Below are positions 28,383-37,491 of a stretch of 64,000 nt of DNA, piece after piece. This DNA is from CBDESM01 sp965242485 (GTDB taxonomy: Bacteria > Chloroflexota > Dehalococcoidia > Bin125): contig CBDESM010000003.1 of assembly GCA_965242485.1 (NCBI GenBank), positions 1,612,001 to 1,676,000 on the forward strand, in the 5' to 3' direction. Every line of letters starts with the position of its first letter. Within the stretch, counting starts at the first letter, position 1. The position numbers and the translations under genes are program-made. The notes beneath the pieces were generated by a model. That model had not been told where the DNA came from. It saw nothing but the letters and a program-made list of their open reading frames with translations, and did not search any database.

Positions 28383-29435
28383 CTACCGCCCGGCGGCGGC
28401 GGAACGGAGCTGTTCGAGCGCGTTCGCCTCGGAGAGCGCTTCGGTGCAGCCCCGCACGACGCAGGTGAGCGGCTCCTCGGCGATGTAGGCCGGGAAGCGC
28501 GTTTCCTGCGAGAGCCGCCGGTCCAAGCCGGGCAGCAGCCCGCCGCCGCCGGCGATGGCGATGCCCTGGCTCATGGTATCCGCGACCAGCTCGGCCGGAG
28601 TCTCCTCGATGGTCTTCTTGACGGTCTCGACGATCGTCGCGATGGCGGGGGAGATCGCGTCGCGCAGTTCGACGGTGGTGACGTCGACCGATTTCGGCAT
28701 CGAGCTGCCCAGGTCGCGGCCGCGGAAGGAGACGCGGCCCTCGCGCTCCATCGGGAAGGCGGAGGCGCCGTCGAGCTTGATCCGCTCGGCGGTGGCCTCG
28801 CCGATCAGCATGTTGTGGACGTCGCGGGCGTACTGGATGATCGAGCGGTCGATGGCGTCGCCGGCGACACGGACGGAGGTGCTGACGACCATGCCGCCCA
28901 TCGAGCAGACGGCGACCTCGGTGGTGCCGCCGCCGATGTCGACGATGACGCTGCCGACGGTCTCGAAGATCGGCAGGCCGGCGCCGATCGCGGCGGCGAG
29001 GGGCTCCTCGATCAGGTGGACGTCGCGCGCGCCGGCGCGCTTGGCGGCTTCGTGGACGGCGCGCTTTTCGACGGCGGTGGCGCCGGAGGGCATGCCGACC
29101 ATGACCCGCGGGCTGGTCATGCCGACGCGGGCGCGGTCGTGGGCGAGGCGGATGAAGTGGTGCAGCATCCGTTCGGTCGCCTCCATGTCGGAGATGACGC
29201 CGTCGCGCAGGGGGCGGATCGCGACGATGTGGGCCGGGGTGCGGCCGACCATGGTCTTGGCGTCGGCGCCGATGGCGAGGACGCGGCGCGAGTTGCGGTC
29301 GATGGCGACGACGGAGGGCTCGTCGACGACGATGCCCTGTCCGCGCACGGCGACGAGCGTGTTGGCGGTGCCGAGATCGATGCCGATGTCCTGCGCGAAG
29401 CGGCTGGTCAGCGCGCGGAAGGGGTTCCAAACCAT
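28383..29435 (-). CDS. mreB: Rod-shape-determining actin homologue MreB
   Basis: Actin-like ATPase whose membrane filaments direct cell-wall synthesis. The 350-aa product has the phosphate-1 motif IGIDLGTANTLV near residue 17, phosphate-2 VDIGGGTTEVAV near 170 and the adenosine motif IAGGGGLLPGLD near 295. A short hydrophobic N-terminus (MVWNPFRALTSRF) could be the membrane-binding helix. It heads a five-gene minus-strand operon. The 148-nt region upstream, before the ligA stop, should carry the promoter, but no clear elements stand out. Confidence 0.96.
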   Translation of the reverse strand: MVWNPFRALTSRFAQDIGIDLGTANTLVAVRGQGIVVDEPSVVAIDRNSRRVLAIGADAKTMVGRTPAHIVAIRPLRDGVISDMEATERMLHHFIRLAHDRARVGMTSPRVMVGMPSGATAVEKRAVHEAAKRAGARDVHLIEEPLAAAIGAGLPIFETVGSVIVDIGGGTTEVAVCSMGGMVVSTSVRVAGDAIDRSIIQYARDVHNMLIGEATAERIKLDGASAFPMEREGRVSFRGRDLGSSMPKSVDVTTVELRDAISPAIATIVETVKKTIEETPAELVADTMSQGIAIAGGGGLLPGLDRRLSQETRFPAYIAEEPLTCVVRGCTEALSEANALEQLRSAAAGR

Positions 29436-29583
29436 GAGCGCCCGCTAGCGGCGACGCAGACGGGGCGGTGCTGCTCGGACGCCGGCGCCGCGGGCGCGCC
29501 GGCCGCCCCGCATCTGCGGGATGTATCTGCTGTGGTTTCCAGAGTATGCGGCCGCGGCGCGGGAAACGGGGCTCTTCGCGCCG

Positions 29584-31794
29584 TTATGGCGCGGGCTGAT
29601 CCGTTAGGTCAAGTCGGGGGGCGTCGTCTTCATCGTCTTCCGCGGGGGCGGCGAGTTCGGCCGCGACGGCGGCCGGGTCAGCGATCAGGAGTTCGAGTTT
29701 GGCCTCGTCCCAGACGGCGACGCCGAGCTCTTGCGCCTTGGCGAGCTTGCCGCCGGCGGCTTCGCCGGCGATCAGGGCGTCGGTCTTGGAACTGACGGCG
29801 GATCCCACGGCGGCTCCGAGCCGCTTCAGGGCCGCGGTCGCCTCCGGGCGGCTCATCGAGGCGAACCTGCCGGTGATCACGAAGCGGAGGCCTTCGAGCG
29901 GCGTCTCCGCCGGCTGATCGGAGCGTTCGACGGCCATGACGACGCCGGCGGCGCGGAGGCGGGCGACCAAGTCGCGGTTGGCCTCGTCGGCGGCCCATTC
30001 GGCGACGCTCTCGCCGATGATCGGGCCAACGCCCTCGACCTCGGCCAGCGCTTCGGCGGGTGCCTCCAGCACGGCGTCGATGCCGCCGAAGGCGGCGGCG
30101 ATCAGGCCGGCGACTTCGCCGCCGACGTGGCGGATGCCCAAGCCGATCAGGACCCGTTCGAGGCCGCGCTGCTTGCTGGCTTCGATGGCTTGGAGCATGT
30201 TGAGCAGGCGCTTGCCGGGCAGGTATTCGGGGTCGTCCTTCTTCTTGCCCTTGACGCCGAGGCCGGGGATCGCGCCGAGCTCGTCGCGGCGCTCGGGCAG
30301 CGCGTAGATGTCGGCGGCGTCGGAGATGAGGCCGCGCTCGACGAGCAGGCGGAGCAGCTCTTCGCCGAGTCCGTCGATGTCCATCGCGCCGCGGCCGGCG
30401 AAATGCTCGAGGCTGCGCTGGACGACATCGGGGCAGGCGCGGTTGGGGCAGTAGGCCGCGGCGTCGTCCTCGCGGCGCGAGACGGGGCTGTCGCAGACGG
30501 GGCAGGATTGGGGGAGCTGCCAGGGCTCGGCGTCGTCGGCGCGTTCGCCGAGCACGGGGGCGACGACCTGCGGGATCACCTCGCCGGCGCGGCGCACGAT
30601 CACGGCGTCGCCTTCGCGGATGTCCTTGCGGTGGATGTCGTCGAGGTTGTGCAGCGTGGCGCGCTGGACGGTGACGCCGCCGACGCGGACGGGCGCGAGC
30701 ACGGCGTAGGGGTTGAGCGTGCCGGTGCGGCCGACGCTGATCGCGATCCGTTCGAGCTTGGTCGTGGCCTGCTGCGGCGGGAACTTCCAGGCGACGGCCC
30801 AGCGCGGTTCGCGGCCGACCGCGCCCAGGTCGCGCTGCAGGCCGAGGTCGTCGACCTTGACGACGACGCCGTCGATGTCGAAGGGGAGCGCGTCGCGGCG
30901 GCGGGTCCAGCCCTCGCAGGCGGCGGCGACGGCCTCGATCCCGTCGTGCCGTTCGGCCTGCGGCGCCGTCGGCAGGCCCAGCGAGCCGAACCACTGCAGC
31001 ATCTCCCAATGCGAGTCGGGGACCGCGGCGTCCTCGTGCCAGCCGAGCTGGTAGATCGCCATGTCGAGCGGGCGGGTCGCGGTGATCGAAGGGTCCTTCT
31101 GGCGCACGGCGCCGGCGGCGGCGTTGCGGGGGTTGGCGAAGAGGCGGAGCGGGCGCTTGCCCTCGGCGGCGCGTTCGGCGTTTTCGGCTTCGATCTGCGC
31201 GTTCATCGCATCGAAGCCGCTCTTGGGCATGAAGACCTCGCCGCGCACCTCGAACAGGGGCGGGAATTCGCCCGCCAGTTCAAGCGGCACCGATTCGATC
31301 GTGCGGACGTTGAGGGTCACGTCCTCGCCGGTGCGCCCGTCGCCGCGGGTGGCGGCCTGCACGAGCTTGCCGTCGCGGTAGACGATGGCGATGGCGAGGC
31401 CGTCGAGCTTGGGCTCGGCGACGTAGCTGAACTCCTCGCGGTCGAGCAGGTCCGCCGCGCGCCGGCGCCAGTCGCGCAGTTCCTCCTCGTTGAAGGCGTT
31501 GCCCAGCGAGAGCATCGGCGCGCGGTGCTCGACGGGGGCGAAAGTGGTCTGGGCCGGCGCGCCGACCTGCTGCGTCGGGCTGTCGGGCGTCTGCAGGTCG
31601 GGGTAGCGCTCTTCGAGCGCGCGCAGCTCGCGGAAGAATTCGTCGTACTCCGCGTCGGGAATCTCCGGGTCGTCGAGCGCGAAATAGCGGTGGTTGTGGT
31701 AGCGGATGACCTCGCGCAGTTCTTCGGCGCGGTTGCGGGCGGCGAGCCGCTGCGCATCTTCCGAAGAGACGCCGGCCGGTTCGGTGCGTGCCAT
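29584..31794 (-). CDS. ligA: NAD-dependent DNA ligase LigA
   Basis: Seals nicks in replication and repair using NAD+. The 736-aa protein has the N-terminal Ia domain (YHNHRYFALDDPEIPDAEYD), adenylation domain with catalytic Lys near 131 in EPKLDGLA, OB fold, C4 zinc finger (CPVCDSP ... YCPNRACPD), helix-hairpin-helix domain and a C-terminal BRCT domain (LRFVITGRF). Within the HhH region a Lys-rich insert (KGKKKDDPEY) lengthens the usual GFGEKS-type loop. It ends in an acidic tail. The ATG at 31794 is divergent from hisH with 60 nt between them. Confidence 0.96.
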   Translation of the reverse strand: MARTEPAGVSSEDAQRLAARNRAEELREVIRYHNHRYFALDDPEIPDAEYDEFFRELRALEERYPDLQTPDSPTQQVGAPAQTTFAPVEHRAPMLSLGNAFNEEELRDWRRRAADLLDREEFSYVAEPKLDGLAIAIVYRDGKLVQAATRGDGRTGEDVTLNVRTIESVPLELAGEFPPLFEVRGEVFMPKSGFDAMNAQIEAENAERAAEGKRPLRLFANPRNAAAGAVRQKDPSITATRPLDMAIYQLGWHEDAAVPDSHWEMLQWFGSLGLPTAPQAERHDGIEAVAAACEGWTRRRDALPFDIDGVVVKVDDLGLQRDLGAVGREPRWAVAWKFPPQQATTKLERIAISVGRTGTLNPYAVLAPVRVGGVTVQRATLHNLDDIHRKDIREGDAVIVRRAGEVIPQVVAPVLGERADDAEPWQLPQSCPVCDSPVSRREDDAAAYCPNRACPDVVQRSLEHFAGRGAMDIDGLGEELLRLLVERGLISDAADIYALPERRDELGAIPGLGVKGKKKDDPEYLPGKRLLNMLQAIEASKQRGLERVLIGLGIRHVGGEVAGLIAAAFGGIDAVLEAPAEALAEVEGVGPIIGESVAEWAADEANRDLVARLRAAGVVMAVERSDQPAETPLEGLRFVITGRFASMSRPEATAALKRLGAAVGSAVSSKTDALIAGEAAGGKLAKAQELGVAVWDEAKLELLIADPAAVAAELAAPAEDDEDDAPRLDLTDQPAP

Positions 31795-31854
31795 GCCGGA
31801 ACTATACGAATGGCGCGCGGCGCCGCCGGCGGGGCGCGCTGGTACTCTCGCGCC

Positions 31855-32505
31855 ATGTCCGACGGCATCGCGGCTCTCGATGTAGCGGTGATCGATTACG
31901 GCGCCGGCAACCTGCGTTCGGTCGTCCGCGCGGTCGAACGGGCCGGCGGCACGCCGGCGGTCGCAACCGGCGGCGCGGCTCTGGAGTCGGCGGACGCGGT
32001 GATCCTGCCCGGCGTCGGCGCGGCGGCGGACACGATGCGGAACCTGCGCGAGCGCGGGCTGGTCGAGCCGATCCGCGAGTACGTCCGCGCCGAGCGCCCG
32101 TTTCTGGGCGTCTGCATGGGCCTGCAAGCGCTGATGACGGTCTCCTACGAGGGCGGCGAACACGCCTGCCTCGATCTCGTGCCCGGCCGCGTGGTGCGCC
32201 TGCCCGAGGGGCGCAAGATTCCGCACATGGGCTGGAACCGGGTGCGCGCGAGGTCCGCCGGCAACGGCGGCGGCGCGCTGCTCCGCGGCATCCCGGAAGG
32301 GGCGCATTTCTACTTCGTCCATTCCTACTACTGCGAGGTCGAGGACGCGGAGGACGTGGCGGCGGTGGCCGACTACGGCTGCGAGGTGACGGCCGTCGTG
32401 GAGCGGGGCAGCCTCGCGGCGACGCAGTTCCACCCGGAGAAGAGCGGCGCCTACGGCCTGCGCATCTACCGCAATTTCCTCGCCGCCGCGGCCTGCCGCG
32501 GCTGA
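31855..32505 (+). CDS. hisH: Imidazole glycerol phosphate synthase, glutaminase subunit
   Basis: Class I glutamine amidotransferase supplying ammonia to HisF in histidine synthesis. The 216-aa protein has VIDYGAGNLRSV at the N-terminus, the nucleophile Cys near residue 87 in GVCMGLQ, and the catalytic His/Glu in QFHPEKSG. It is the first gene of a hisH-hisA-hisF-hisI run, with hisA starting 5 nt after it. A TACTCT hexamer just upstream of the ATG could be part of a promoter, but this is weak. Confidence 0.95.
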   Translation: MSDGIAALDVAVIDYGAGNLRSVVRAVERAGGTPAVATGGAALESADAVILPGVGAAADTMRNLRERGLVEPIREYVRAERPFLGVCMGLQALMTVSYEGGEHACLDLVPGRVVRLPEGRKIPHMGWNRVRARSAGNGGGALLRGIPEGAHFYFVHSYYCEVEDAEDVAAVADYGCEVTAVVERGSLAATQFHPEKSGAYGLRIYRNFLAAAACRG

Positions 32506-32510
32506 CGGCG

Positions 32511-33224
32511 ATGGAAATCCTGCCGGCGGTCGATATCCGCGGCGGGCGCGCCGTGCGCCTCGTGCAGGGCGATTACGACCGCGAAACCGTGTTCGACGAC
32601 GATCCCGCGGCTGCGGCGCAGCGCTGGATCGACGAGGGCGCGAAGCGGCTGCACATCGTCGATCTCGACGGCGCGCGGGAAGGCGAGCAGTCGAACGCGG
32701 ATGCGGTCGGGCGAATCGTCGAGCTGGGCGCGCCGATCCAGGTCGGCGGCGGCGTCCGGTCGCTCAGCGCGGTGGACAGGTACTTGGAGCTGGGAGTCGA
32801 GCAAGTAATCGTCGGCTCCGCAGCCGTGAAGCAGCCGGATTTTCTCGCCGGGATCGCCGAGCGCTACCCGAACTCCACGACCGTCTCGATTGACGCGCGC
32901 GACGGGCGGGTCGCAGTCGAAGGTTGGACTGAAACTACGGATCTCGATGCCGCGGGGCTGGCGGCGGAAATGGCCGCGATGGGCGTGCGGCGCTTCATCT
33001 ATACGGACATCGCCAGCGACGGGATGCTCGGCGGACATAACGTCGCGGCGTTCGCGGCCTTTGCCGAGGCCGCGGGGAGGCCCGTGGTCGCGGCCGGCGG
33101 GATCAGCAGCGCCGGACAGATCCGCGAGCTCCGCGCGGCCGGCGCGGCCGGCGCGATCCTCGGGCGGGCCCTCTACGAAGGGACGCTCTCGCTGCGCGAG
33201 GCGCTGGAGGCGGCGGCATGCTGA
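32511..33224 (+). CDS. hisA: ProFAR isomerase HisA
   Basis: TIM-barrel isomerase acting on N'-(phosphoribosylformimino) AICAR-phosphate in histidine synthesis. Characteristic strands are ILPAVDIRGGRAVRL with catalytic Asp8, QVGGGVRS, IVGSAAV, the IYTDIASDGM segment with the second catalytic Asp, and VVAAGGISS for the phosphate. Length 237 aa is standard. Some Actinobacteria use a bifunctional PriA at this position; the presence or absence of trpF elsewhere would decide, and nothing here demands it. Its end overlaps hisF by 7 nt. Confidence 0.94.
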   Translation: MEILPAVDIRGGRAVRLVQGDYDRETVFDDDPAAAAQRWIDEGAKRLHIVDLDGAREGEQSNADAVGRIVELGAPIQVGGGVRSLSAVDRYLELGVEQVIVGSAAVKQPDFLAGIAERYPNSTTVSIDARDGRVAVEGWTETTDLDAAGLAAEMAAMGVRRFIYTDIASDGMLGGHNVAAFAAFAEAAGRPVVAAGGISSAGQIRELRAAGAAGAILGRALYEGTLSLREALEAAAC

Positions 33225-34003
33225 CCAAGCGCGTGATCGCCTGCTTCGACGTCGACAAGGGCCGCGTGGTCAAGGGCGTTTCGTTCGTCGATCTGCACGA
33301 CGCCGGGGACCCGGTCGAGCTGGCGGAGCTGTACGACCGCAACGGGATCGACGAGCTGGTCTTCTTGGACATCACCGCCTCATCGGACGACCGCGCCACG
33401 GTCGTCGATATGGTGCGGCGCACGGCGGACCGGGTCTTCGTGCCGTTCACCGTCGGCGGCGGGCTGCGCGCGACGAACGACATGCGCTTGATGCTCGAAT
33501 CGGGCGCGGACAAGATCACGATCAACACGGCGGCGGTGCAGCGCCCGGAGCTGATCTCGGAGGGGGCGGAACGGTTCGGCTCGCAGTGCATCGTCGTCGC
33601 CATAGACGCGAAGACGGAACCGGACGGCGCGATGCGCGTCTACACGCACGGCGGGCGCAAGCCGACCGAACTGGACGCGGTTGCGTGGGCGCGGGAAGTC
33701 GTCGAGCGCGGCGCGGGCGAGATCATGCTGACCTCGATGAATGCGGACGGGCATCGGGACGGCTACGACATCCCGCTCACCCGCGCGGTCTCGGATGCGG
33801 TCACGGTGCCGGTGATCGCGTCGGGCGGGGCCGGCAGCGCCGCGCACCTGGCCGAGGCGCTGACCGACGGCGGGGCCGACGCGGCGCTCGCCGCCAGCAT
33901 CTTCCATTTCGGCACGCACGCGATCATGGACGTGAAGCGCGAATTGCACGCCGCCGGCATCCCGGTGCGATTGGAGAACCCGGACTATGACGACGACCGC
34001 TGA
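33218..34003 (+). CDS. hisF: Imidazole glycerol phosphate synthase, cyclase subunit
   Basis: TIM barrel that forms imidazole glycerol phosphate and AICAR using ammonia from HisH. Typical features are RVIACFDVDKGRVVKG (general acid-base Asp near 11), FLDITASSD, FTVGGGLRATND, ITINTAAV, IDAKTE, LTSMNADGHRDGYD (second catalytic Asp) and VIASGGAGS. The 261-aa length is standard. It overlaps hisA by 7 nt and hisI by 17 nt, so all are likely translated from one message. Confidence 0.96.
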   Translation: MLTKRVIACFDVDKGRVVKGVSFVDLHDAGDPVELAELYDRNGIDELVFLDITASSDDRATVVDMVRRTADRVFVPFTVGGGLRATNDMRLMLESGADKITINTAAVQRPELISEGAERFGSQCIVVAIDAKTEPDGAMRVYTHGGRKPTELDAVAWAREVVERGAGEIMLTSMNADGHRDGYDIPLTRAVSDAVTVPVIASGGAGSAAHLAEALTDGGADAALAASIFHFGTHAIMDVKRELHAAGIPVRLENPDYDDDR

Positions 34004-34325
34004 GCCGCTGCCGCAGCTGAAGTACGACGCGAACGGGCTGATCCCGGCCATCGTGCAGCACGAGGAGACGGGCGAGATCCTGATGCTCGGCTACATGGAC
34101 GCCGAGGCGCTGCGGATGACGCTGGAGAAGCGGCTGGTCACGTTCTGGAGCCGCTCGCGCTCGGAGTACTGGACCAAGGGCGAGACGAGCGGGAACGTGC
34201 TGAACTTGGCGGACATCCGCAAGGACTGCGACGTGGACGCGCTGCTGGTGCGCGCGCGCCCGGCCGGGCCGACGTGCCACACCGGGCACGACAGCTGCTT
34301 CTACCGGGACTTGGGCGAAGAGTAG
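33987..34325 (+). CDS. hisI: Phosphoribosyl-AMP cyclohydrolase HisI
   Basis: Opens the purine ring of PR-AMP in histidine synthesis. This is the single-function 112-aa form without a fused HisE domain. Motifs include LMLGYMDAEAL, TFWSRSRSEYWTKGE, the metal-binding DCDVDALLV and a final Zn/Mg Cys-His site in GPTCHTGHDSCF. The remaining his genes (hisG, D, C, B, E) are outside the window. It converges on rpmE with only 5 nt between the stop codons. Confidence 0.95.
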   Translation: MTTTAEPLPQLKYDANGLIPAIVQHEETGEILMLGYMDAEALRMTLEKRLVTFWSRSRSEYWTKGETSGNVLNLADIRKDCDVDALLVRARPAGPTCHTGHDSCFYRDLGEE

Positions 34326-34336
34326 GGCGGCTACTC
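34320..34336. terminator. Short hairpin spanning the hisI and rpmE stop codons
   Basis: GAGTAG (34320-34325), a GGCGG loop and CTACTC (34331-34336) form a perfect 6-bp inverted repeat. Each arm is the Glu-stop end of one of the two convergent genes. No T-tract follows, so a weak bidirectional terminator is possible but coincidence cannot be excluded. Confidence 0.3.
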
Positions 34337-34543
34337 GATCGTCGGCATCGCGCCGAAGCGCTTGTTGAAGCGCTCGACCCGGCCGGCGGTGTCGACGATG
34401 CGCTGCTCGCCGGTGAAGAACGGGTGGCAGACGCTGCAGATCTCGATCCGGATGTCCTGCTTGGTCGAGCGGGTCTCCCAGGAGTTGCCGCAGCCGCAGG
34501 TGATGGTGGCGTTGTCGTAGTCGGGGTGGATTTCGGCGCGCAT
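34331..34543 (-). CDS. rpmE: 50S ribosomal protein L31
   Basis: 70-aa ribosomal protein of the zinc-containing (C+) type. The Cys ligands are visible as ITCGCGNSW and CSVCHPFFTGEQ. Conserved segments are IHPDY near the start and VERFNKRFG near the end. It overlaps the last base of the rpmA stop codon by one nucleotide (TGATG), giving an rplU-rpmA-rpmE unit. Confidence 0.96.
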   Translation of the reverse strand: MRAEIHPDYDNATITCGCGNSWETRSTKQDIRIEICSVCHPFFTGEQRIVDTAGRVERFNKRFGAMPTIE

Positions 34544-34821
34544 CAGCCGGCTCCTCCGTCGTCGGCGCGGGGCAGCACGCTGACCTTCTTGCGGCGGCCC
34601 TTGGCGTAGGGCGAGAATTTGACCGTGCCCTCGGCGAGGGCGAACAGGGTGTGGTCGCGGCCGACGCCGACGTGCTCGCCGGCGTGGAAGCGGGTGCCGC
34701 GCTGGCGCACGATGATGCTGCCGGTCTTGGCGCACTGGCCGTCGAACAGCTTGACGCCGAGCCGCTTCGAGTTGCTGTCGCGCCCGTTGCGCGAGGAGCC
34801 AACGCCCTTCTTGTGAGCCAT
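34543..34821 (-). CDS. rpmA: 50S ribosomal protein L27
   Basis: 92-aa ribosomal protein whose N-terminus reaches the peptidyl-transferase centre. The diagnostic MAHKKGVGSSRNGRDS start is intact, without the cleaved N-terminal extension seen in Firmicutes. GSIIVRQRGTRFHAG and GVGRDHTLFAL follow. It is three bases downstream of rplU. Confidence 0.97.
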   Translation of the reverse strand: MAHKKGVGSSRNGRDSNSKRLGVKLFDGQCAKTGSIIVRQRGTRFHAGEHVGVGRDHTLFALAEGTVKFSPYAKGRRKKVSVLPRADDGGAG

Positions 34822-34824
34822 GTC

Positions 34825-35283
34825 CTACTCCTTCTCGCCGCCGTCGTCCGCCGCCGGCTCTTCCGGCAGCGCCTCCTCCGAAGCCTGCGGCTCGTCGTCC
34901 GCGCCGGCTTCGGCAACGGCGGGGGCGACATCCCGCTGGGGCGCGTCCCAAGTCTGCTCGCCGAGGCTGATCTGCGAGATGCGCAGGTCGGTGTGGAGCT
35001 GGCGGTGGCCGCGCAGTCGGCGGTAGCGGGTCTTGGCCTTGTACTTGAAGACGTTGATCTTGCGGCCGCGGGTCTGGCCGACGACCTCCGCGGTGACGCT
35101 GGCCGCGTCGAGCACGGGAGAGCCGACGGAGACTTCCGCGCCGTCGCTGACCATCAGCACGTCGTCGAAGGTGACGCTGTCGCCGACTTCGCCGGGCAGG
35201 CGCTCGACGCGGAGGCGCTGTCCGGGCGAAATCCGGTGCTGCTTGCCGCCGGTGCGGATCACGGCATACACGTCGGCGCTCAT
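34825..35283 (-). CDS. rplU: 50S ribosomal protein L21 with acidic C-terminal extension
   Basis: 152-aa ribosomal protein that binds 23S rRNA. Residues 1-105 are typical L21: YAVIRTGGKQHRISPG near the start, then INVFKYKAKTRYRRLRGHRQ. About 45 further residues rich in Ala, Glu and Asp extend beyond the usual length of about 103 and have no counterpart in standard L21. I chose the ATG at 35283, giving MSADVYAVIRTGGKQ; an in-frame ATG at 35319 would add 12 residues with no better ribosome-binding site. Confidence 0.94.
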   Translation of the reverse strand: MSADVYAVIRTGGKQHRISPGQRLRVERLPGEVGDSVTFDDVLMVSDGAEVSVGSPVLDAASVTAEVVGQTRGRKINVFKYKAKTRYRRLRGHRQLHTDLRISQISLGEQTWDAPQRDVAPAVAEAGADDEPQASEEALPEEPAADDGGEKE

Positions 35284-35382
35284 CTGCAGTCCAAACGTCC
35301 AGAGCGGATATGGGTTCATCCAGCGTAGCGCGGGGCGGCGTACGCGCCAAGTACGGCTGCTCGGGTGCGGCTGGTTGCGGGG

Positions 35383-37395
35383 CTATTCCGGGTCGCGGCT
35401 GAAGCTGCTGCCGGAGTTGCCGCCCCAGGCGAGGCCGGGCTTGGGCGGCATCACCGGTTCGGCTTCTTCGCCGCTGGAGCCCGCGGCGGGCGGGGGAGTC
35501 GGCGCGACCGGCTCCTCCGGTTCCTTGGGCCTCTCCGGCAGCACGTCGCCGGGCCGCCAGGCGAGGATCGCCTGCAAGTGCGCGCCTTCGATGGTCTCGG
35601 TCTCCATCAGGCGTTCGGCGAGCAGGGTGAGCTGCTCGCGGTTCTGGCGCAGGATCATGCGTGCGCGGTCGCGGGCGCGGTCGATGATCTCGCGCAGCTC
35701 CTCGTCGATCTGCTCGGCGACGGTTTCGGAGTAGTCGCGCTGTTCGGAGATGTCGCGGCCGAGGAAGACCATCGATTCCTGCTTGCCGAAGGTGCGCGCG
35801 CCGAGCCGTTCGCTCATGCCCCATTTAGTGATCATCGCCCGCGCGATGGTGGTCACCTTCGACAGGTCGTCGTGGGCGCCGGTGGTCATTTCGCCGAAGA
35901 TCATCTCTTCGGCCGCGTGCCCGCCCAATGCCGAGGCCATGAAGCCCTCGTAGTGGCTCTTGCCGGCCAGCCGGTTGTCGGATTCGGGCAGATAGCGCGT
36001 GTAGCCGCCGGCCATGCCGCGCGGGACGATGGTGACCTTGTGGACCGGGTCGTGGCCGGGGATGTGGGCCGCGACGATCGCGTGCCCGCCCTCGTGGAAG
36101 GCGACGATCTCGCGCTCGCGCCCGACCAGCAGGCGGCTCTTGCGCTCGGGGCCGGCCATGACGCGATCGATCGCTTCCTCGATCTCGGCCTGGGTGACCT
36201 TCTTCTTGCTGCGCCTGGCGGCGAGGATCGCGGCTTCGTTGAGCAGGTTGGCGAGCTCGGCGCCGGAGAAGCCGGGCGTCTCCTTGGCGATGGTGCGCAG
36301 GTCGACCTCTTCGGAGAGCGGCTTGCCGCGCACGTGCACGTCGAGGATCGCCTCGCGGCCCTTGACGTCGGGCGCGTCGAGGATCACGCGGCGGTCGAAG
36401 CGGCCGGGGCGGAGCAGGGCCGGGTCGAGGATGTCGGGCCGGTTGGTGGCGGCGACGACGATCACGTTGGTGTTGGTGTCGAAGCCGTCCATCTCGACCA
36501 GGATCTGGTTGAGCGTCTGCTCGCGCTCGTCGTGGCTGCCGCCGACGCCGGCCCCGCGCTGGCGGCCGACGGCGTCGATCTCGTCCACGAAGACGATGCA
36601 GGGCGCGTTGCGCTTGGCCTGCTCGAAGAGGTCGCGGACGCGGCTGGCGCCGACGCCGACGAACATCTCGACGAACTCCGAGCCGGAAATGCTGAAGAAG
36701 GGCACGCCGGCCTCGCCGGCGACGGCGCGGGCGAGCAGGGTCTTGCCCGTGCCGGGCGGGCCGACGAGCAGGACGCCGCGCGGGATGCGCGCGCCCAGGG
36801 AAGCGAAGCGCTCGGGGAACTTGAGGAACTCGACGACCTCCTGCAGCTCTTCCTTGGCCTCGTCGGCGCCGGCCACGTCATTGAAGGTGACCGTGGGCCG
36901 GTTGGCGGTGACCAGGCGGGCCTTGCTCTTGCCGAACGACATCGCCTGGCTGCCCTGACCCTGGGCCTGGCGGACGAAGTAGACGATCAGGATGATGATC
37001 AGGAGGAAGGGCAGCAGGCTGATCAGCAGGCCGCCGATGTTGCTGCCGAAGCCGCCGCCGCTGCTGACCTCGACGTTGGGGAAGCTCTGCCCCGAGACGT
37101 CCACGCCCTCGCGGTTGAGGAACTCGAAGAAATCGAAGCCCGCCTCGGGGATGCGCGACTCGAAGGCGGCGCTGCCGTCGCGGTACTCCAGCCGCACCCT
37201 GTCGGGCCGCACCTCGACCCGCTCGATCTGGGCCTGGTTGTTCTTGATCCGGTCGACCAGCGATTCGGAGCCGCCCAGCAGGGGGATGTCGTCGGAGCCG
37301 CCGCCGCGCGGGATCACGGCGAAGATGACGAAGCCGACGACGAGGAGGATGAGGAGGTAGACGACGAAATTGCGTCCGCCGAAACGGGAACCCAT
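35383..37395 (-). CDS. ftsH: ATP-dependent zinc metalloprotease FtsH
   Basis: Membrane-anchored AAA+ protease for quality control of membrane and regulatory proteins. Two membrane helices (about 8-28 and 120-145) flank an extracytoplasmic domain. The AAA module has Walker A GPPGTGKT near 213-220, Walker B IVFVDEIDAVGR and the second region of homology. The protease domain has the zinc motif HEGGH near 436-440. The Pro/Glu-rich C-terminal tail is unusual in composition but common in position. Length 670 aa. The ATG at 37395 is divergent from rnhB, and 99 nt separate its stop from rplU. Confidence 0.96.
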   Translation of the reverse strand: MGSRFGGRNFVVYLLILLVVGFVIFAVIPRGGGSDDIPLLGGSESLVDRIKNNQAQIERVEVRPDRVRLEYRDGSAAFESRIPEAGFDFFEFLNREGVDVSGQSFPNVEVSSGGGFGSNIGGLLISLLPFLLIIILIVYFVRQAQGQGSQAMSFGKSKARLVTANRPTVTFNDVAGADEAKEELQEVVEFLKFPERFASLGARIPRGVLLVGPPGTGKTLLARAVAGEAGVPFFSISGSEFVEMFVGVGASRVRDLFEQAKRNAPCIVFVDEIDAVGRQRGAGVGGSHDEREQTLNQILVEMDGFDTNTNVIVVAATNRPDILDPALLRPGRFDRRVILDAPDVKGREAILDVHVRGKPLSEEVDLRTIAKETPGFSGAELANLLNEAAILAARRSKKKVTQAEIEEAIDRVMAGPERKSRLLVGREREIVAFHEGGHAIVAAHIPGHDPVHKVTIVPRGMAGGYTRYLPESDNRLAGKSHYEGFMASALGGHAAEEMIFGEMTTGAHDDLSKVTTIARAMITKWGMSERLGARTFGKQESMVFLGRDISEQRDYSETVAEQIDEELREIIDRARDRARMILRQNREQLTLLAERLMETETIEGAHLQAILAWRPGDVLPERPKEPEEPVAPTPPPAAGSSGEEAEPVMPPKPGLAWGGNSGSSFSRDPE

Positions 37396-37491
37396 GGGCG
37401 CGGCCCTTCGGGAGTGCGGAGCGGGCGCGGCCCGTGCGGCGCACCCTCGGTCACGGTAGCGAGCATACCGCAGCGCGGCCCACCTGTTTCC

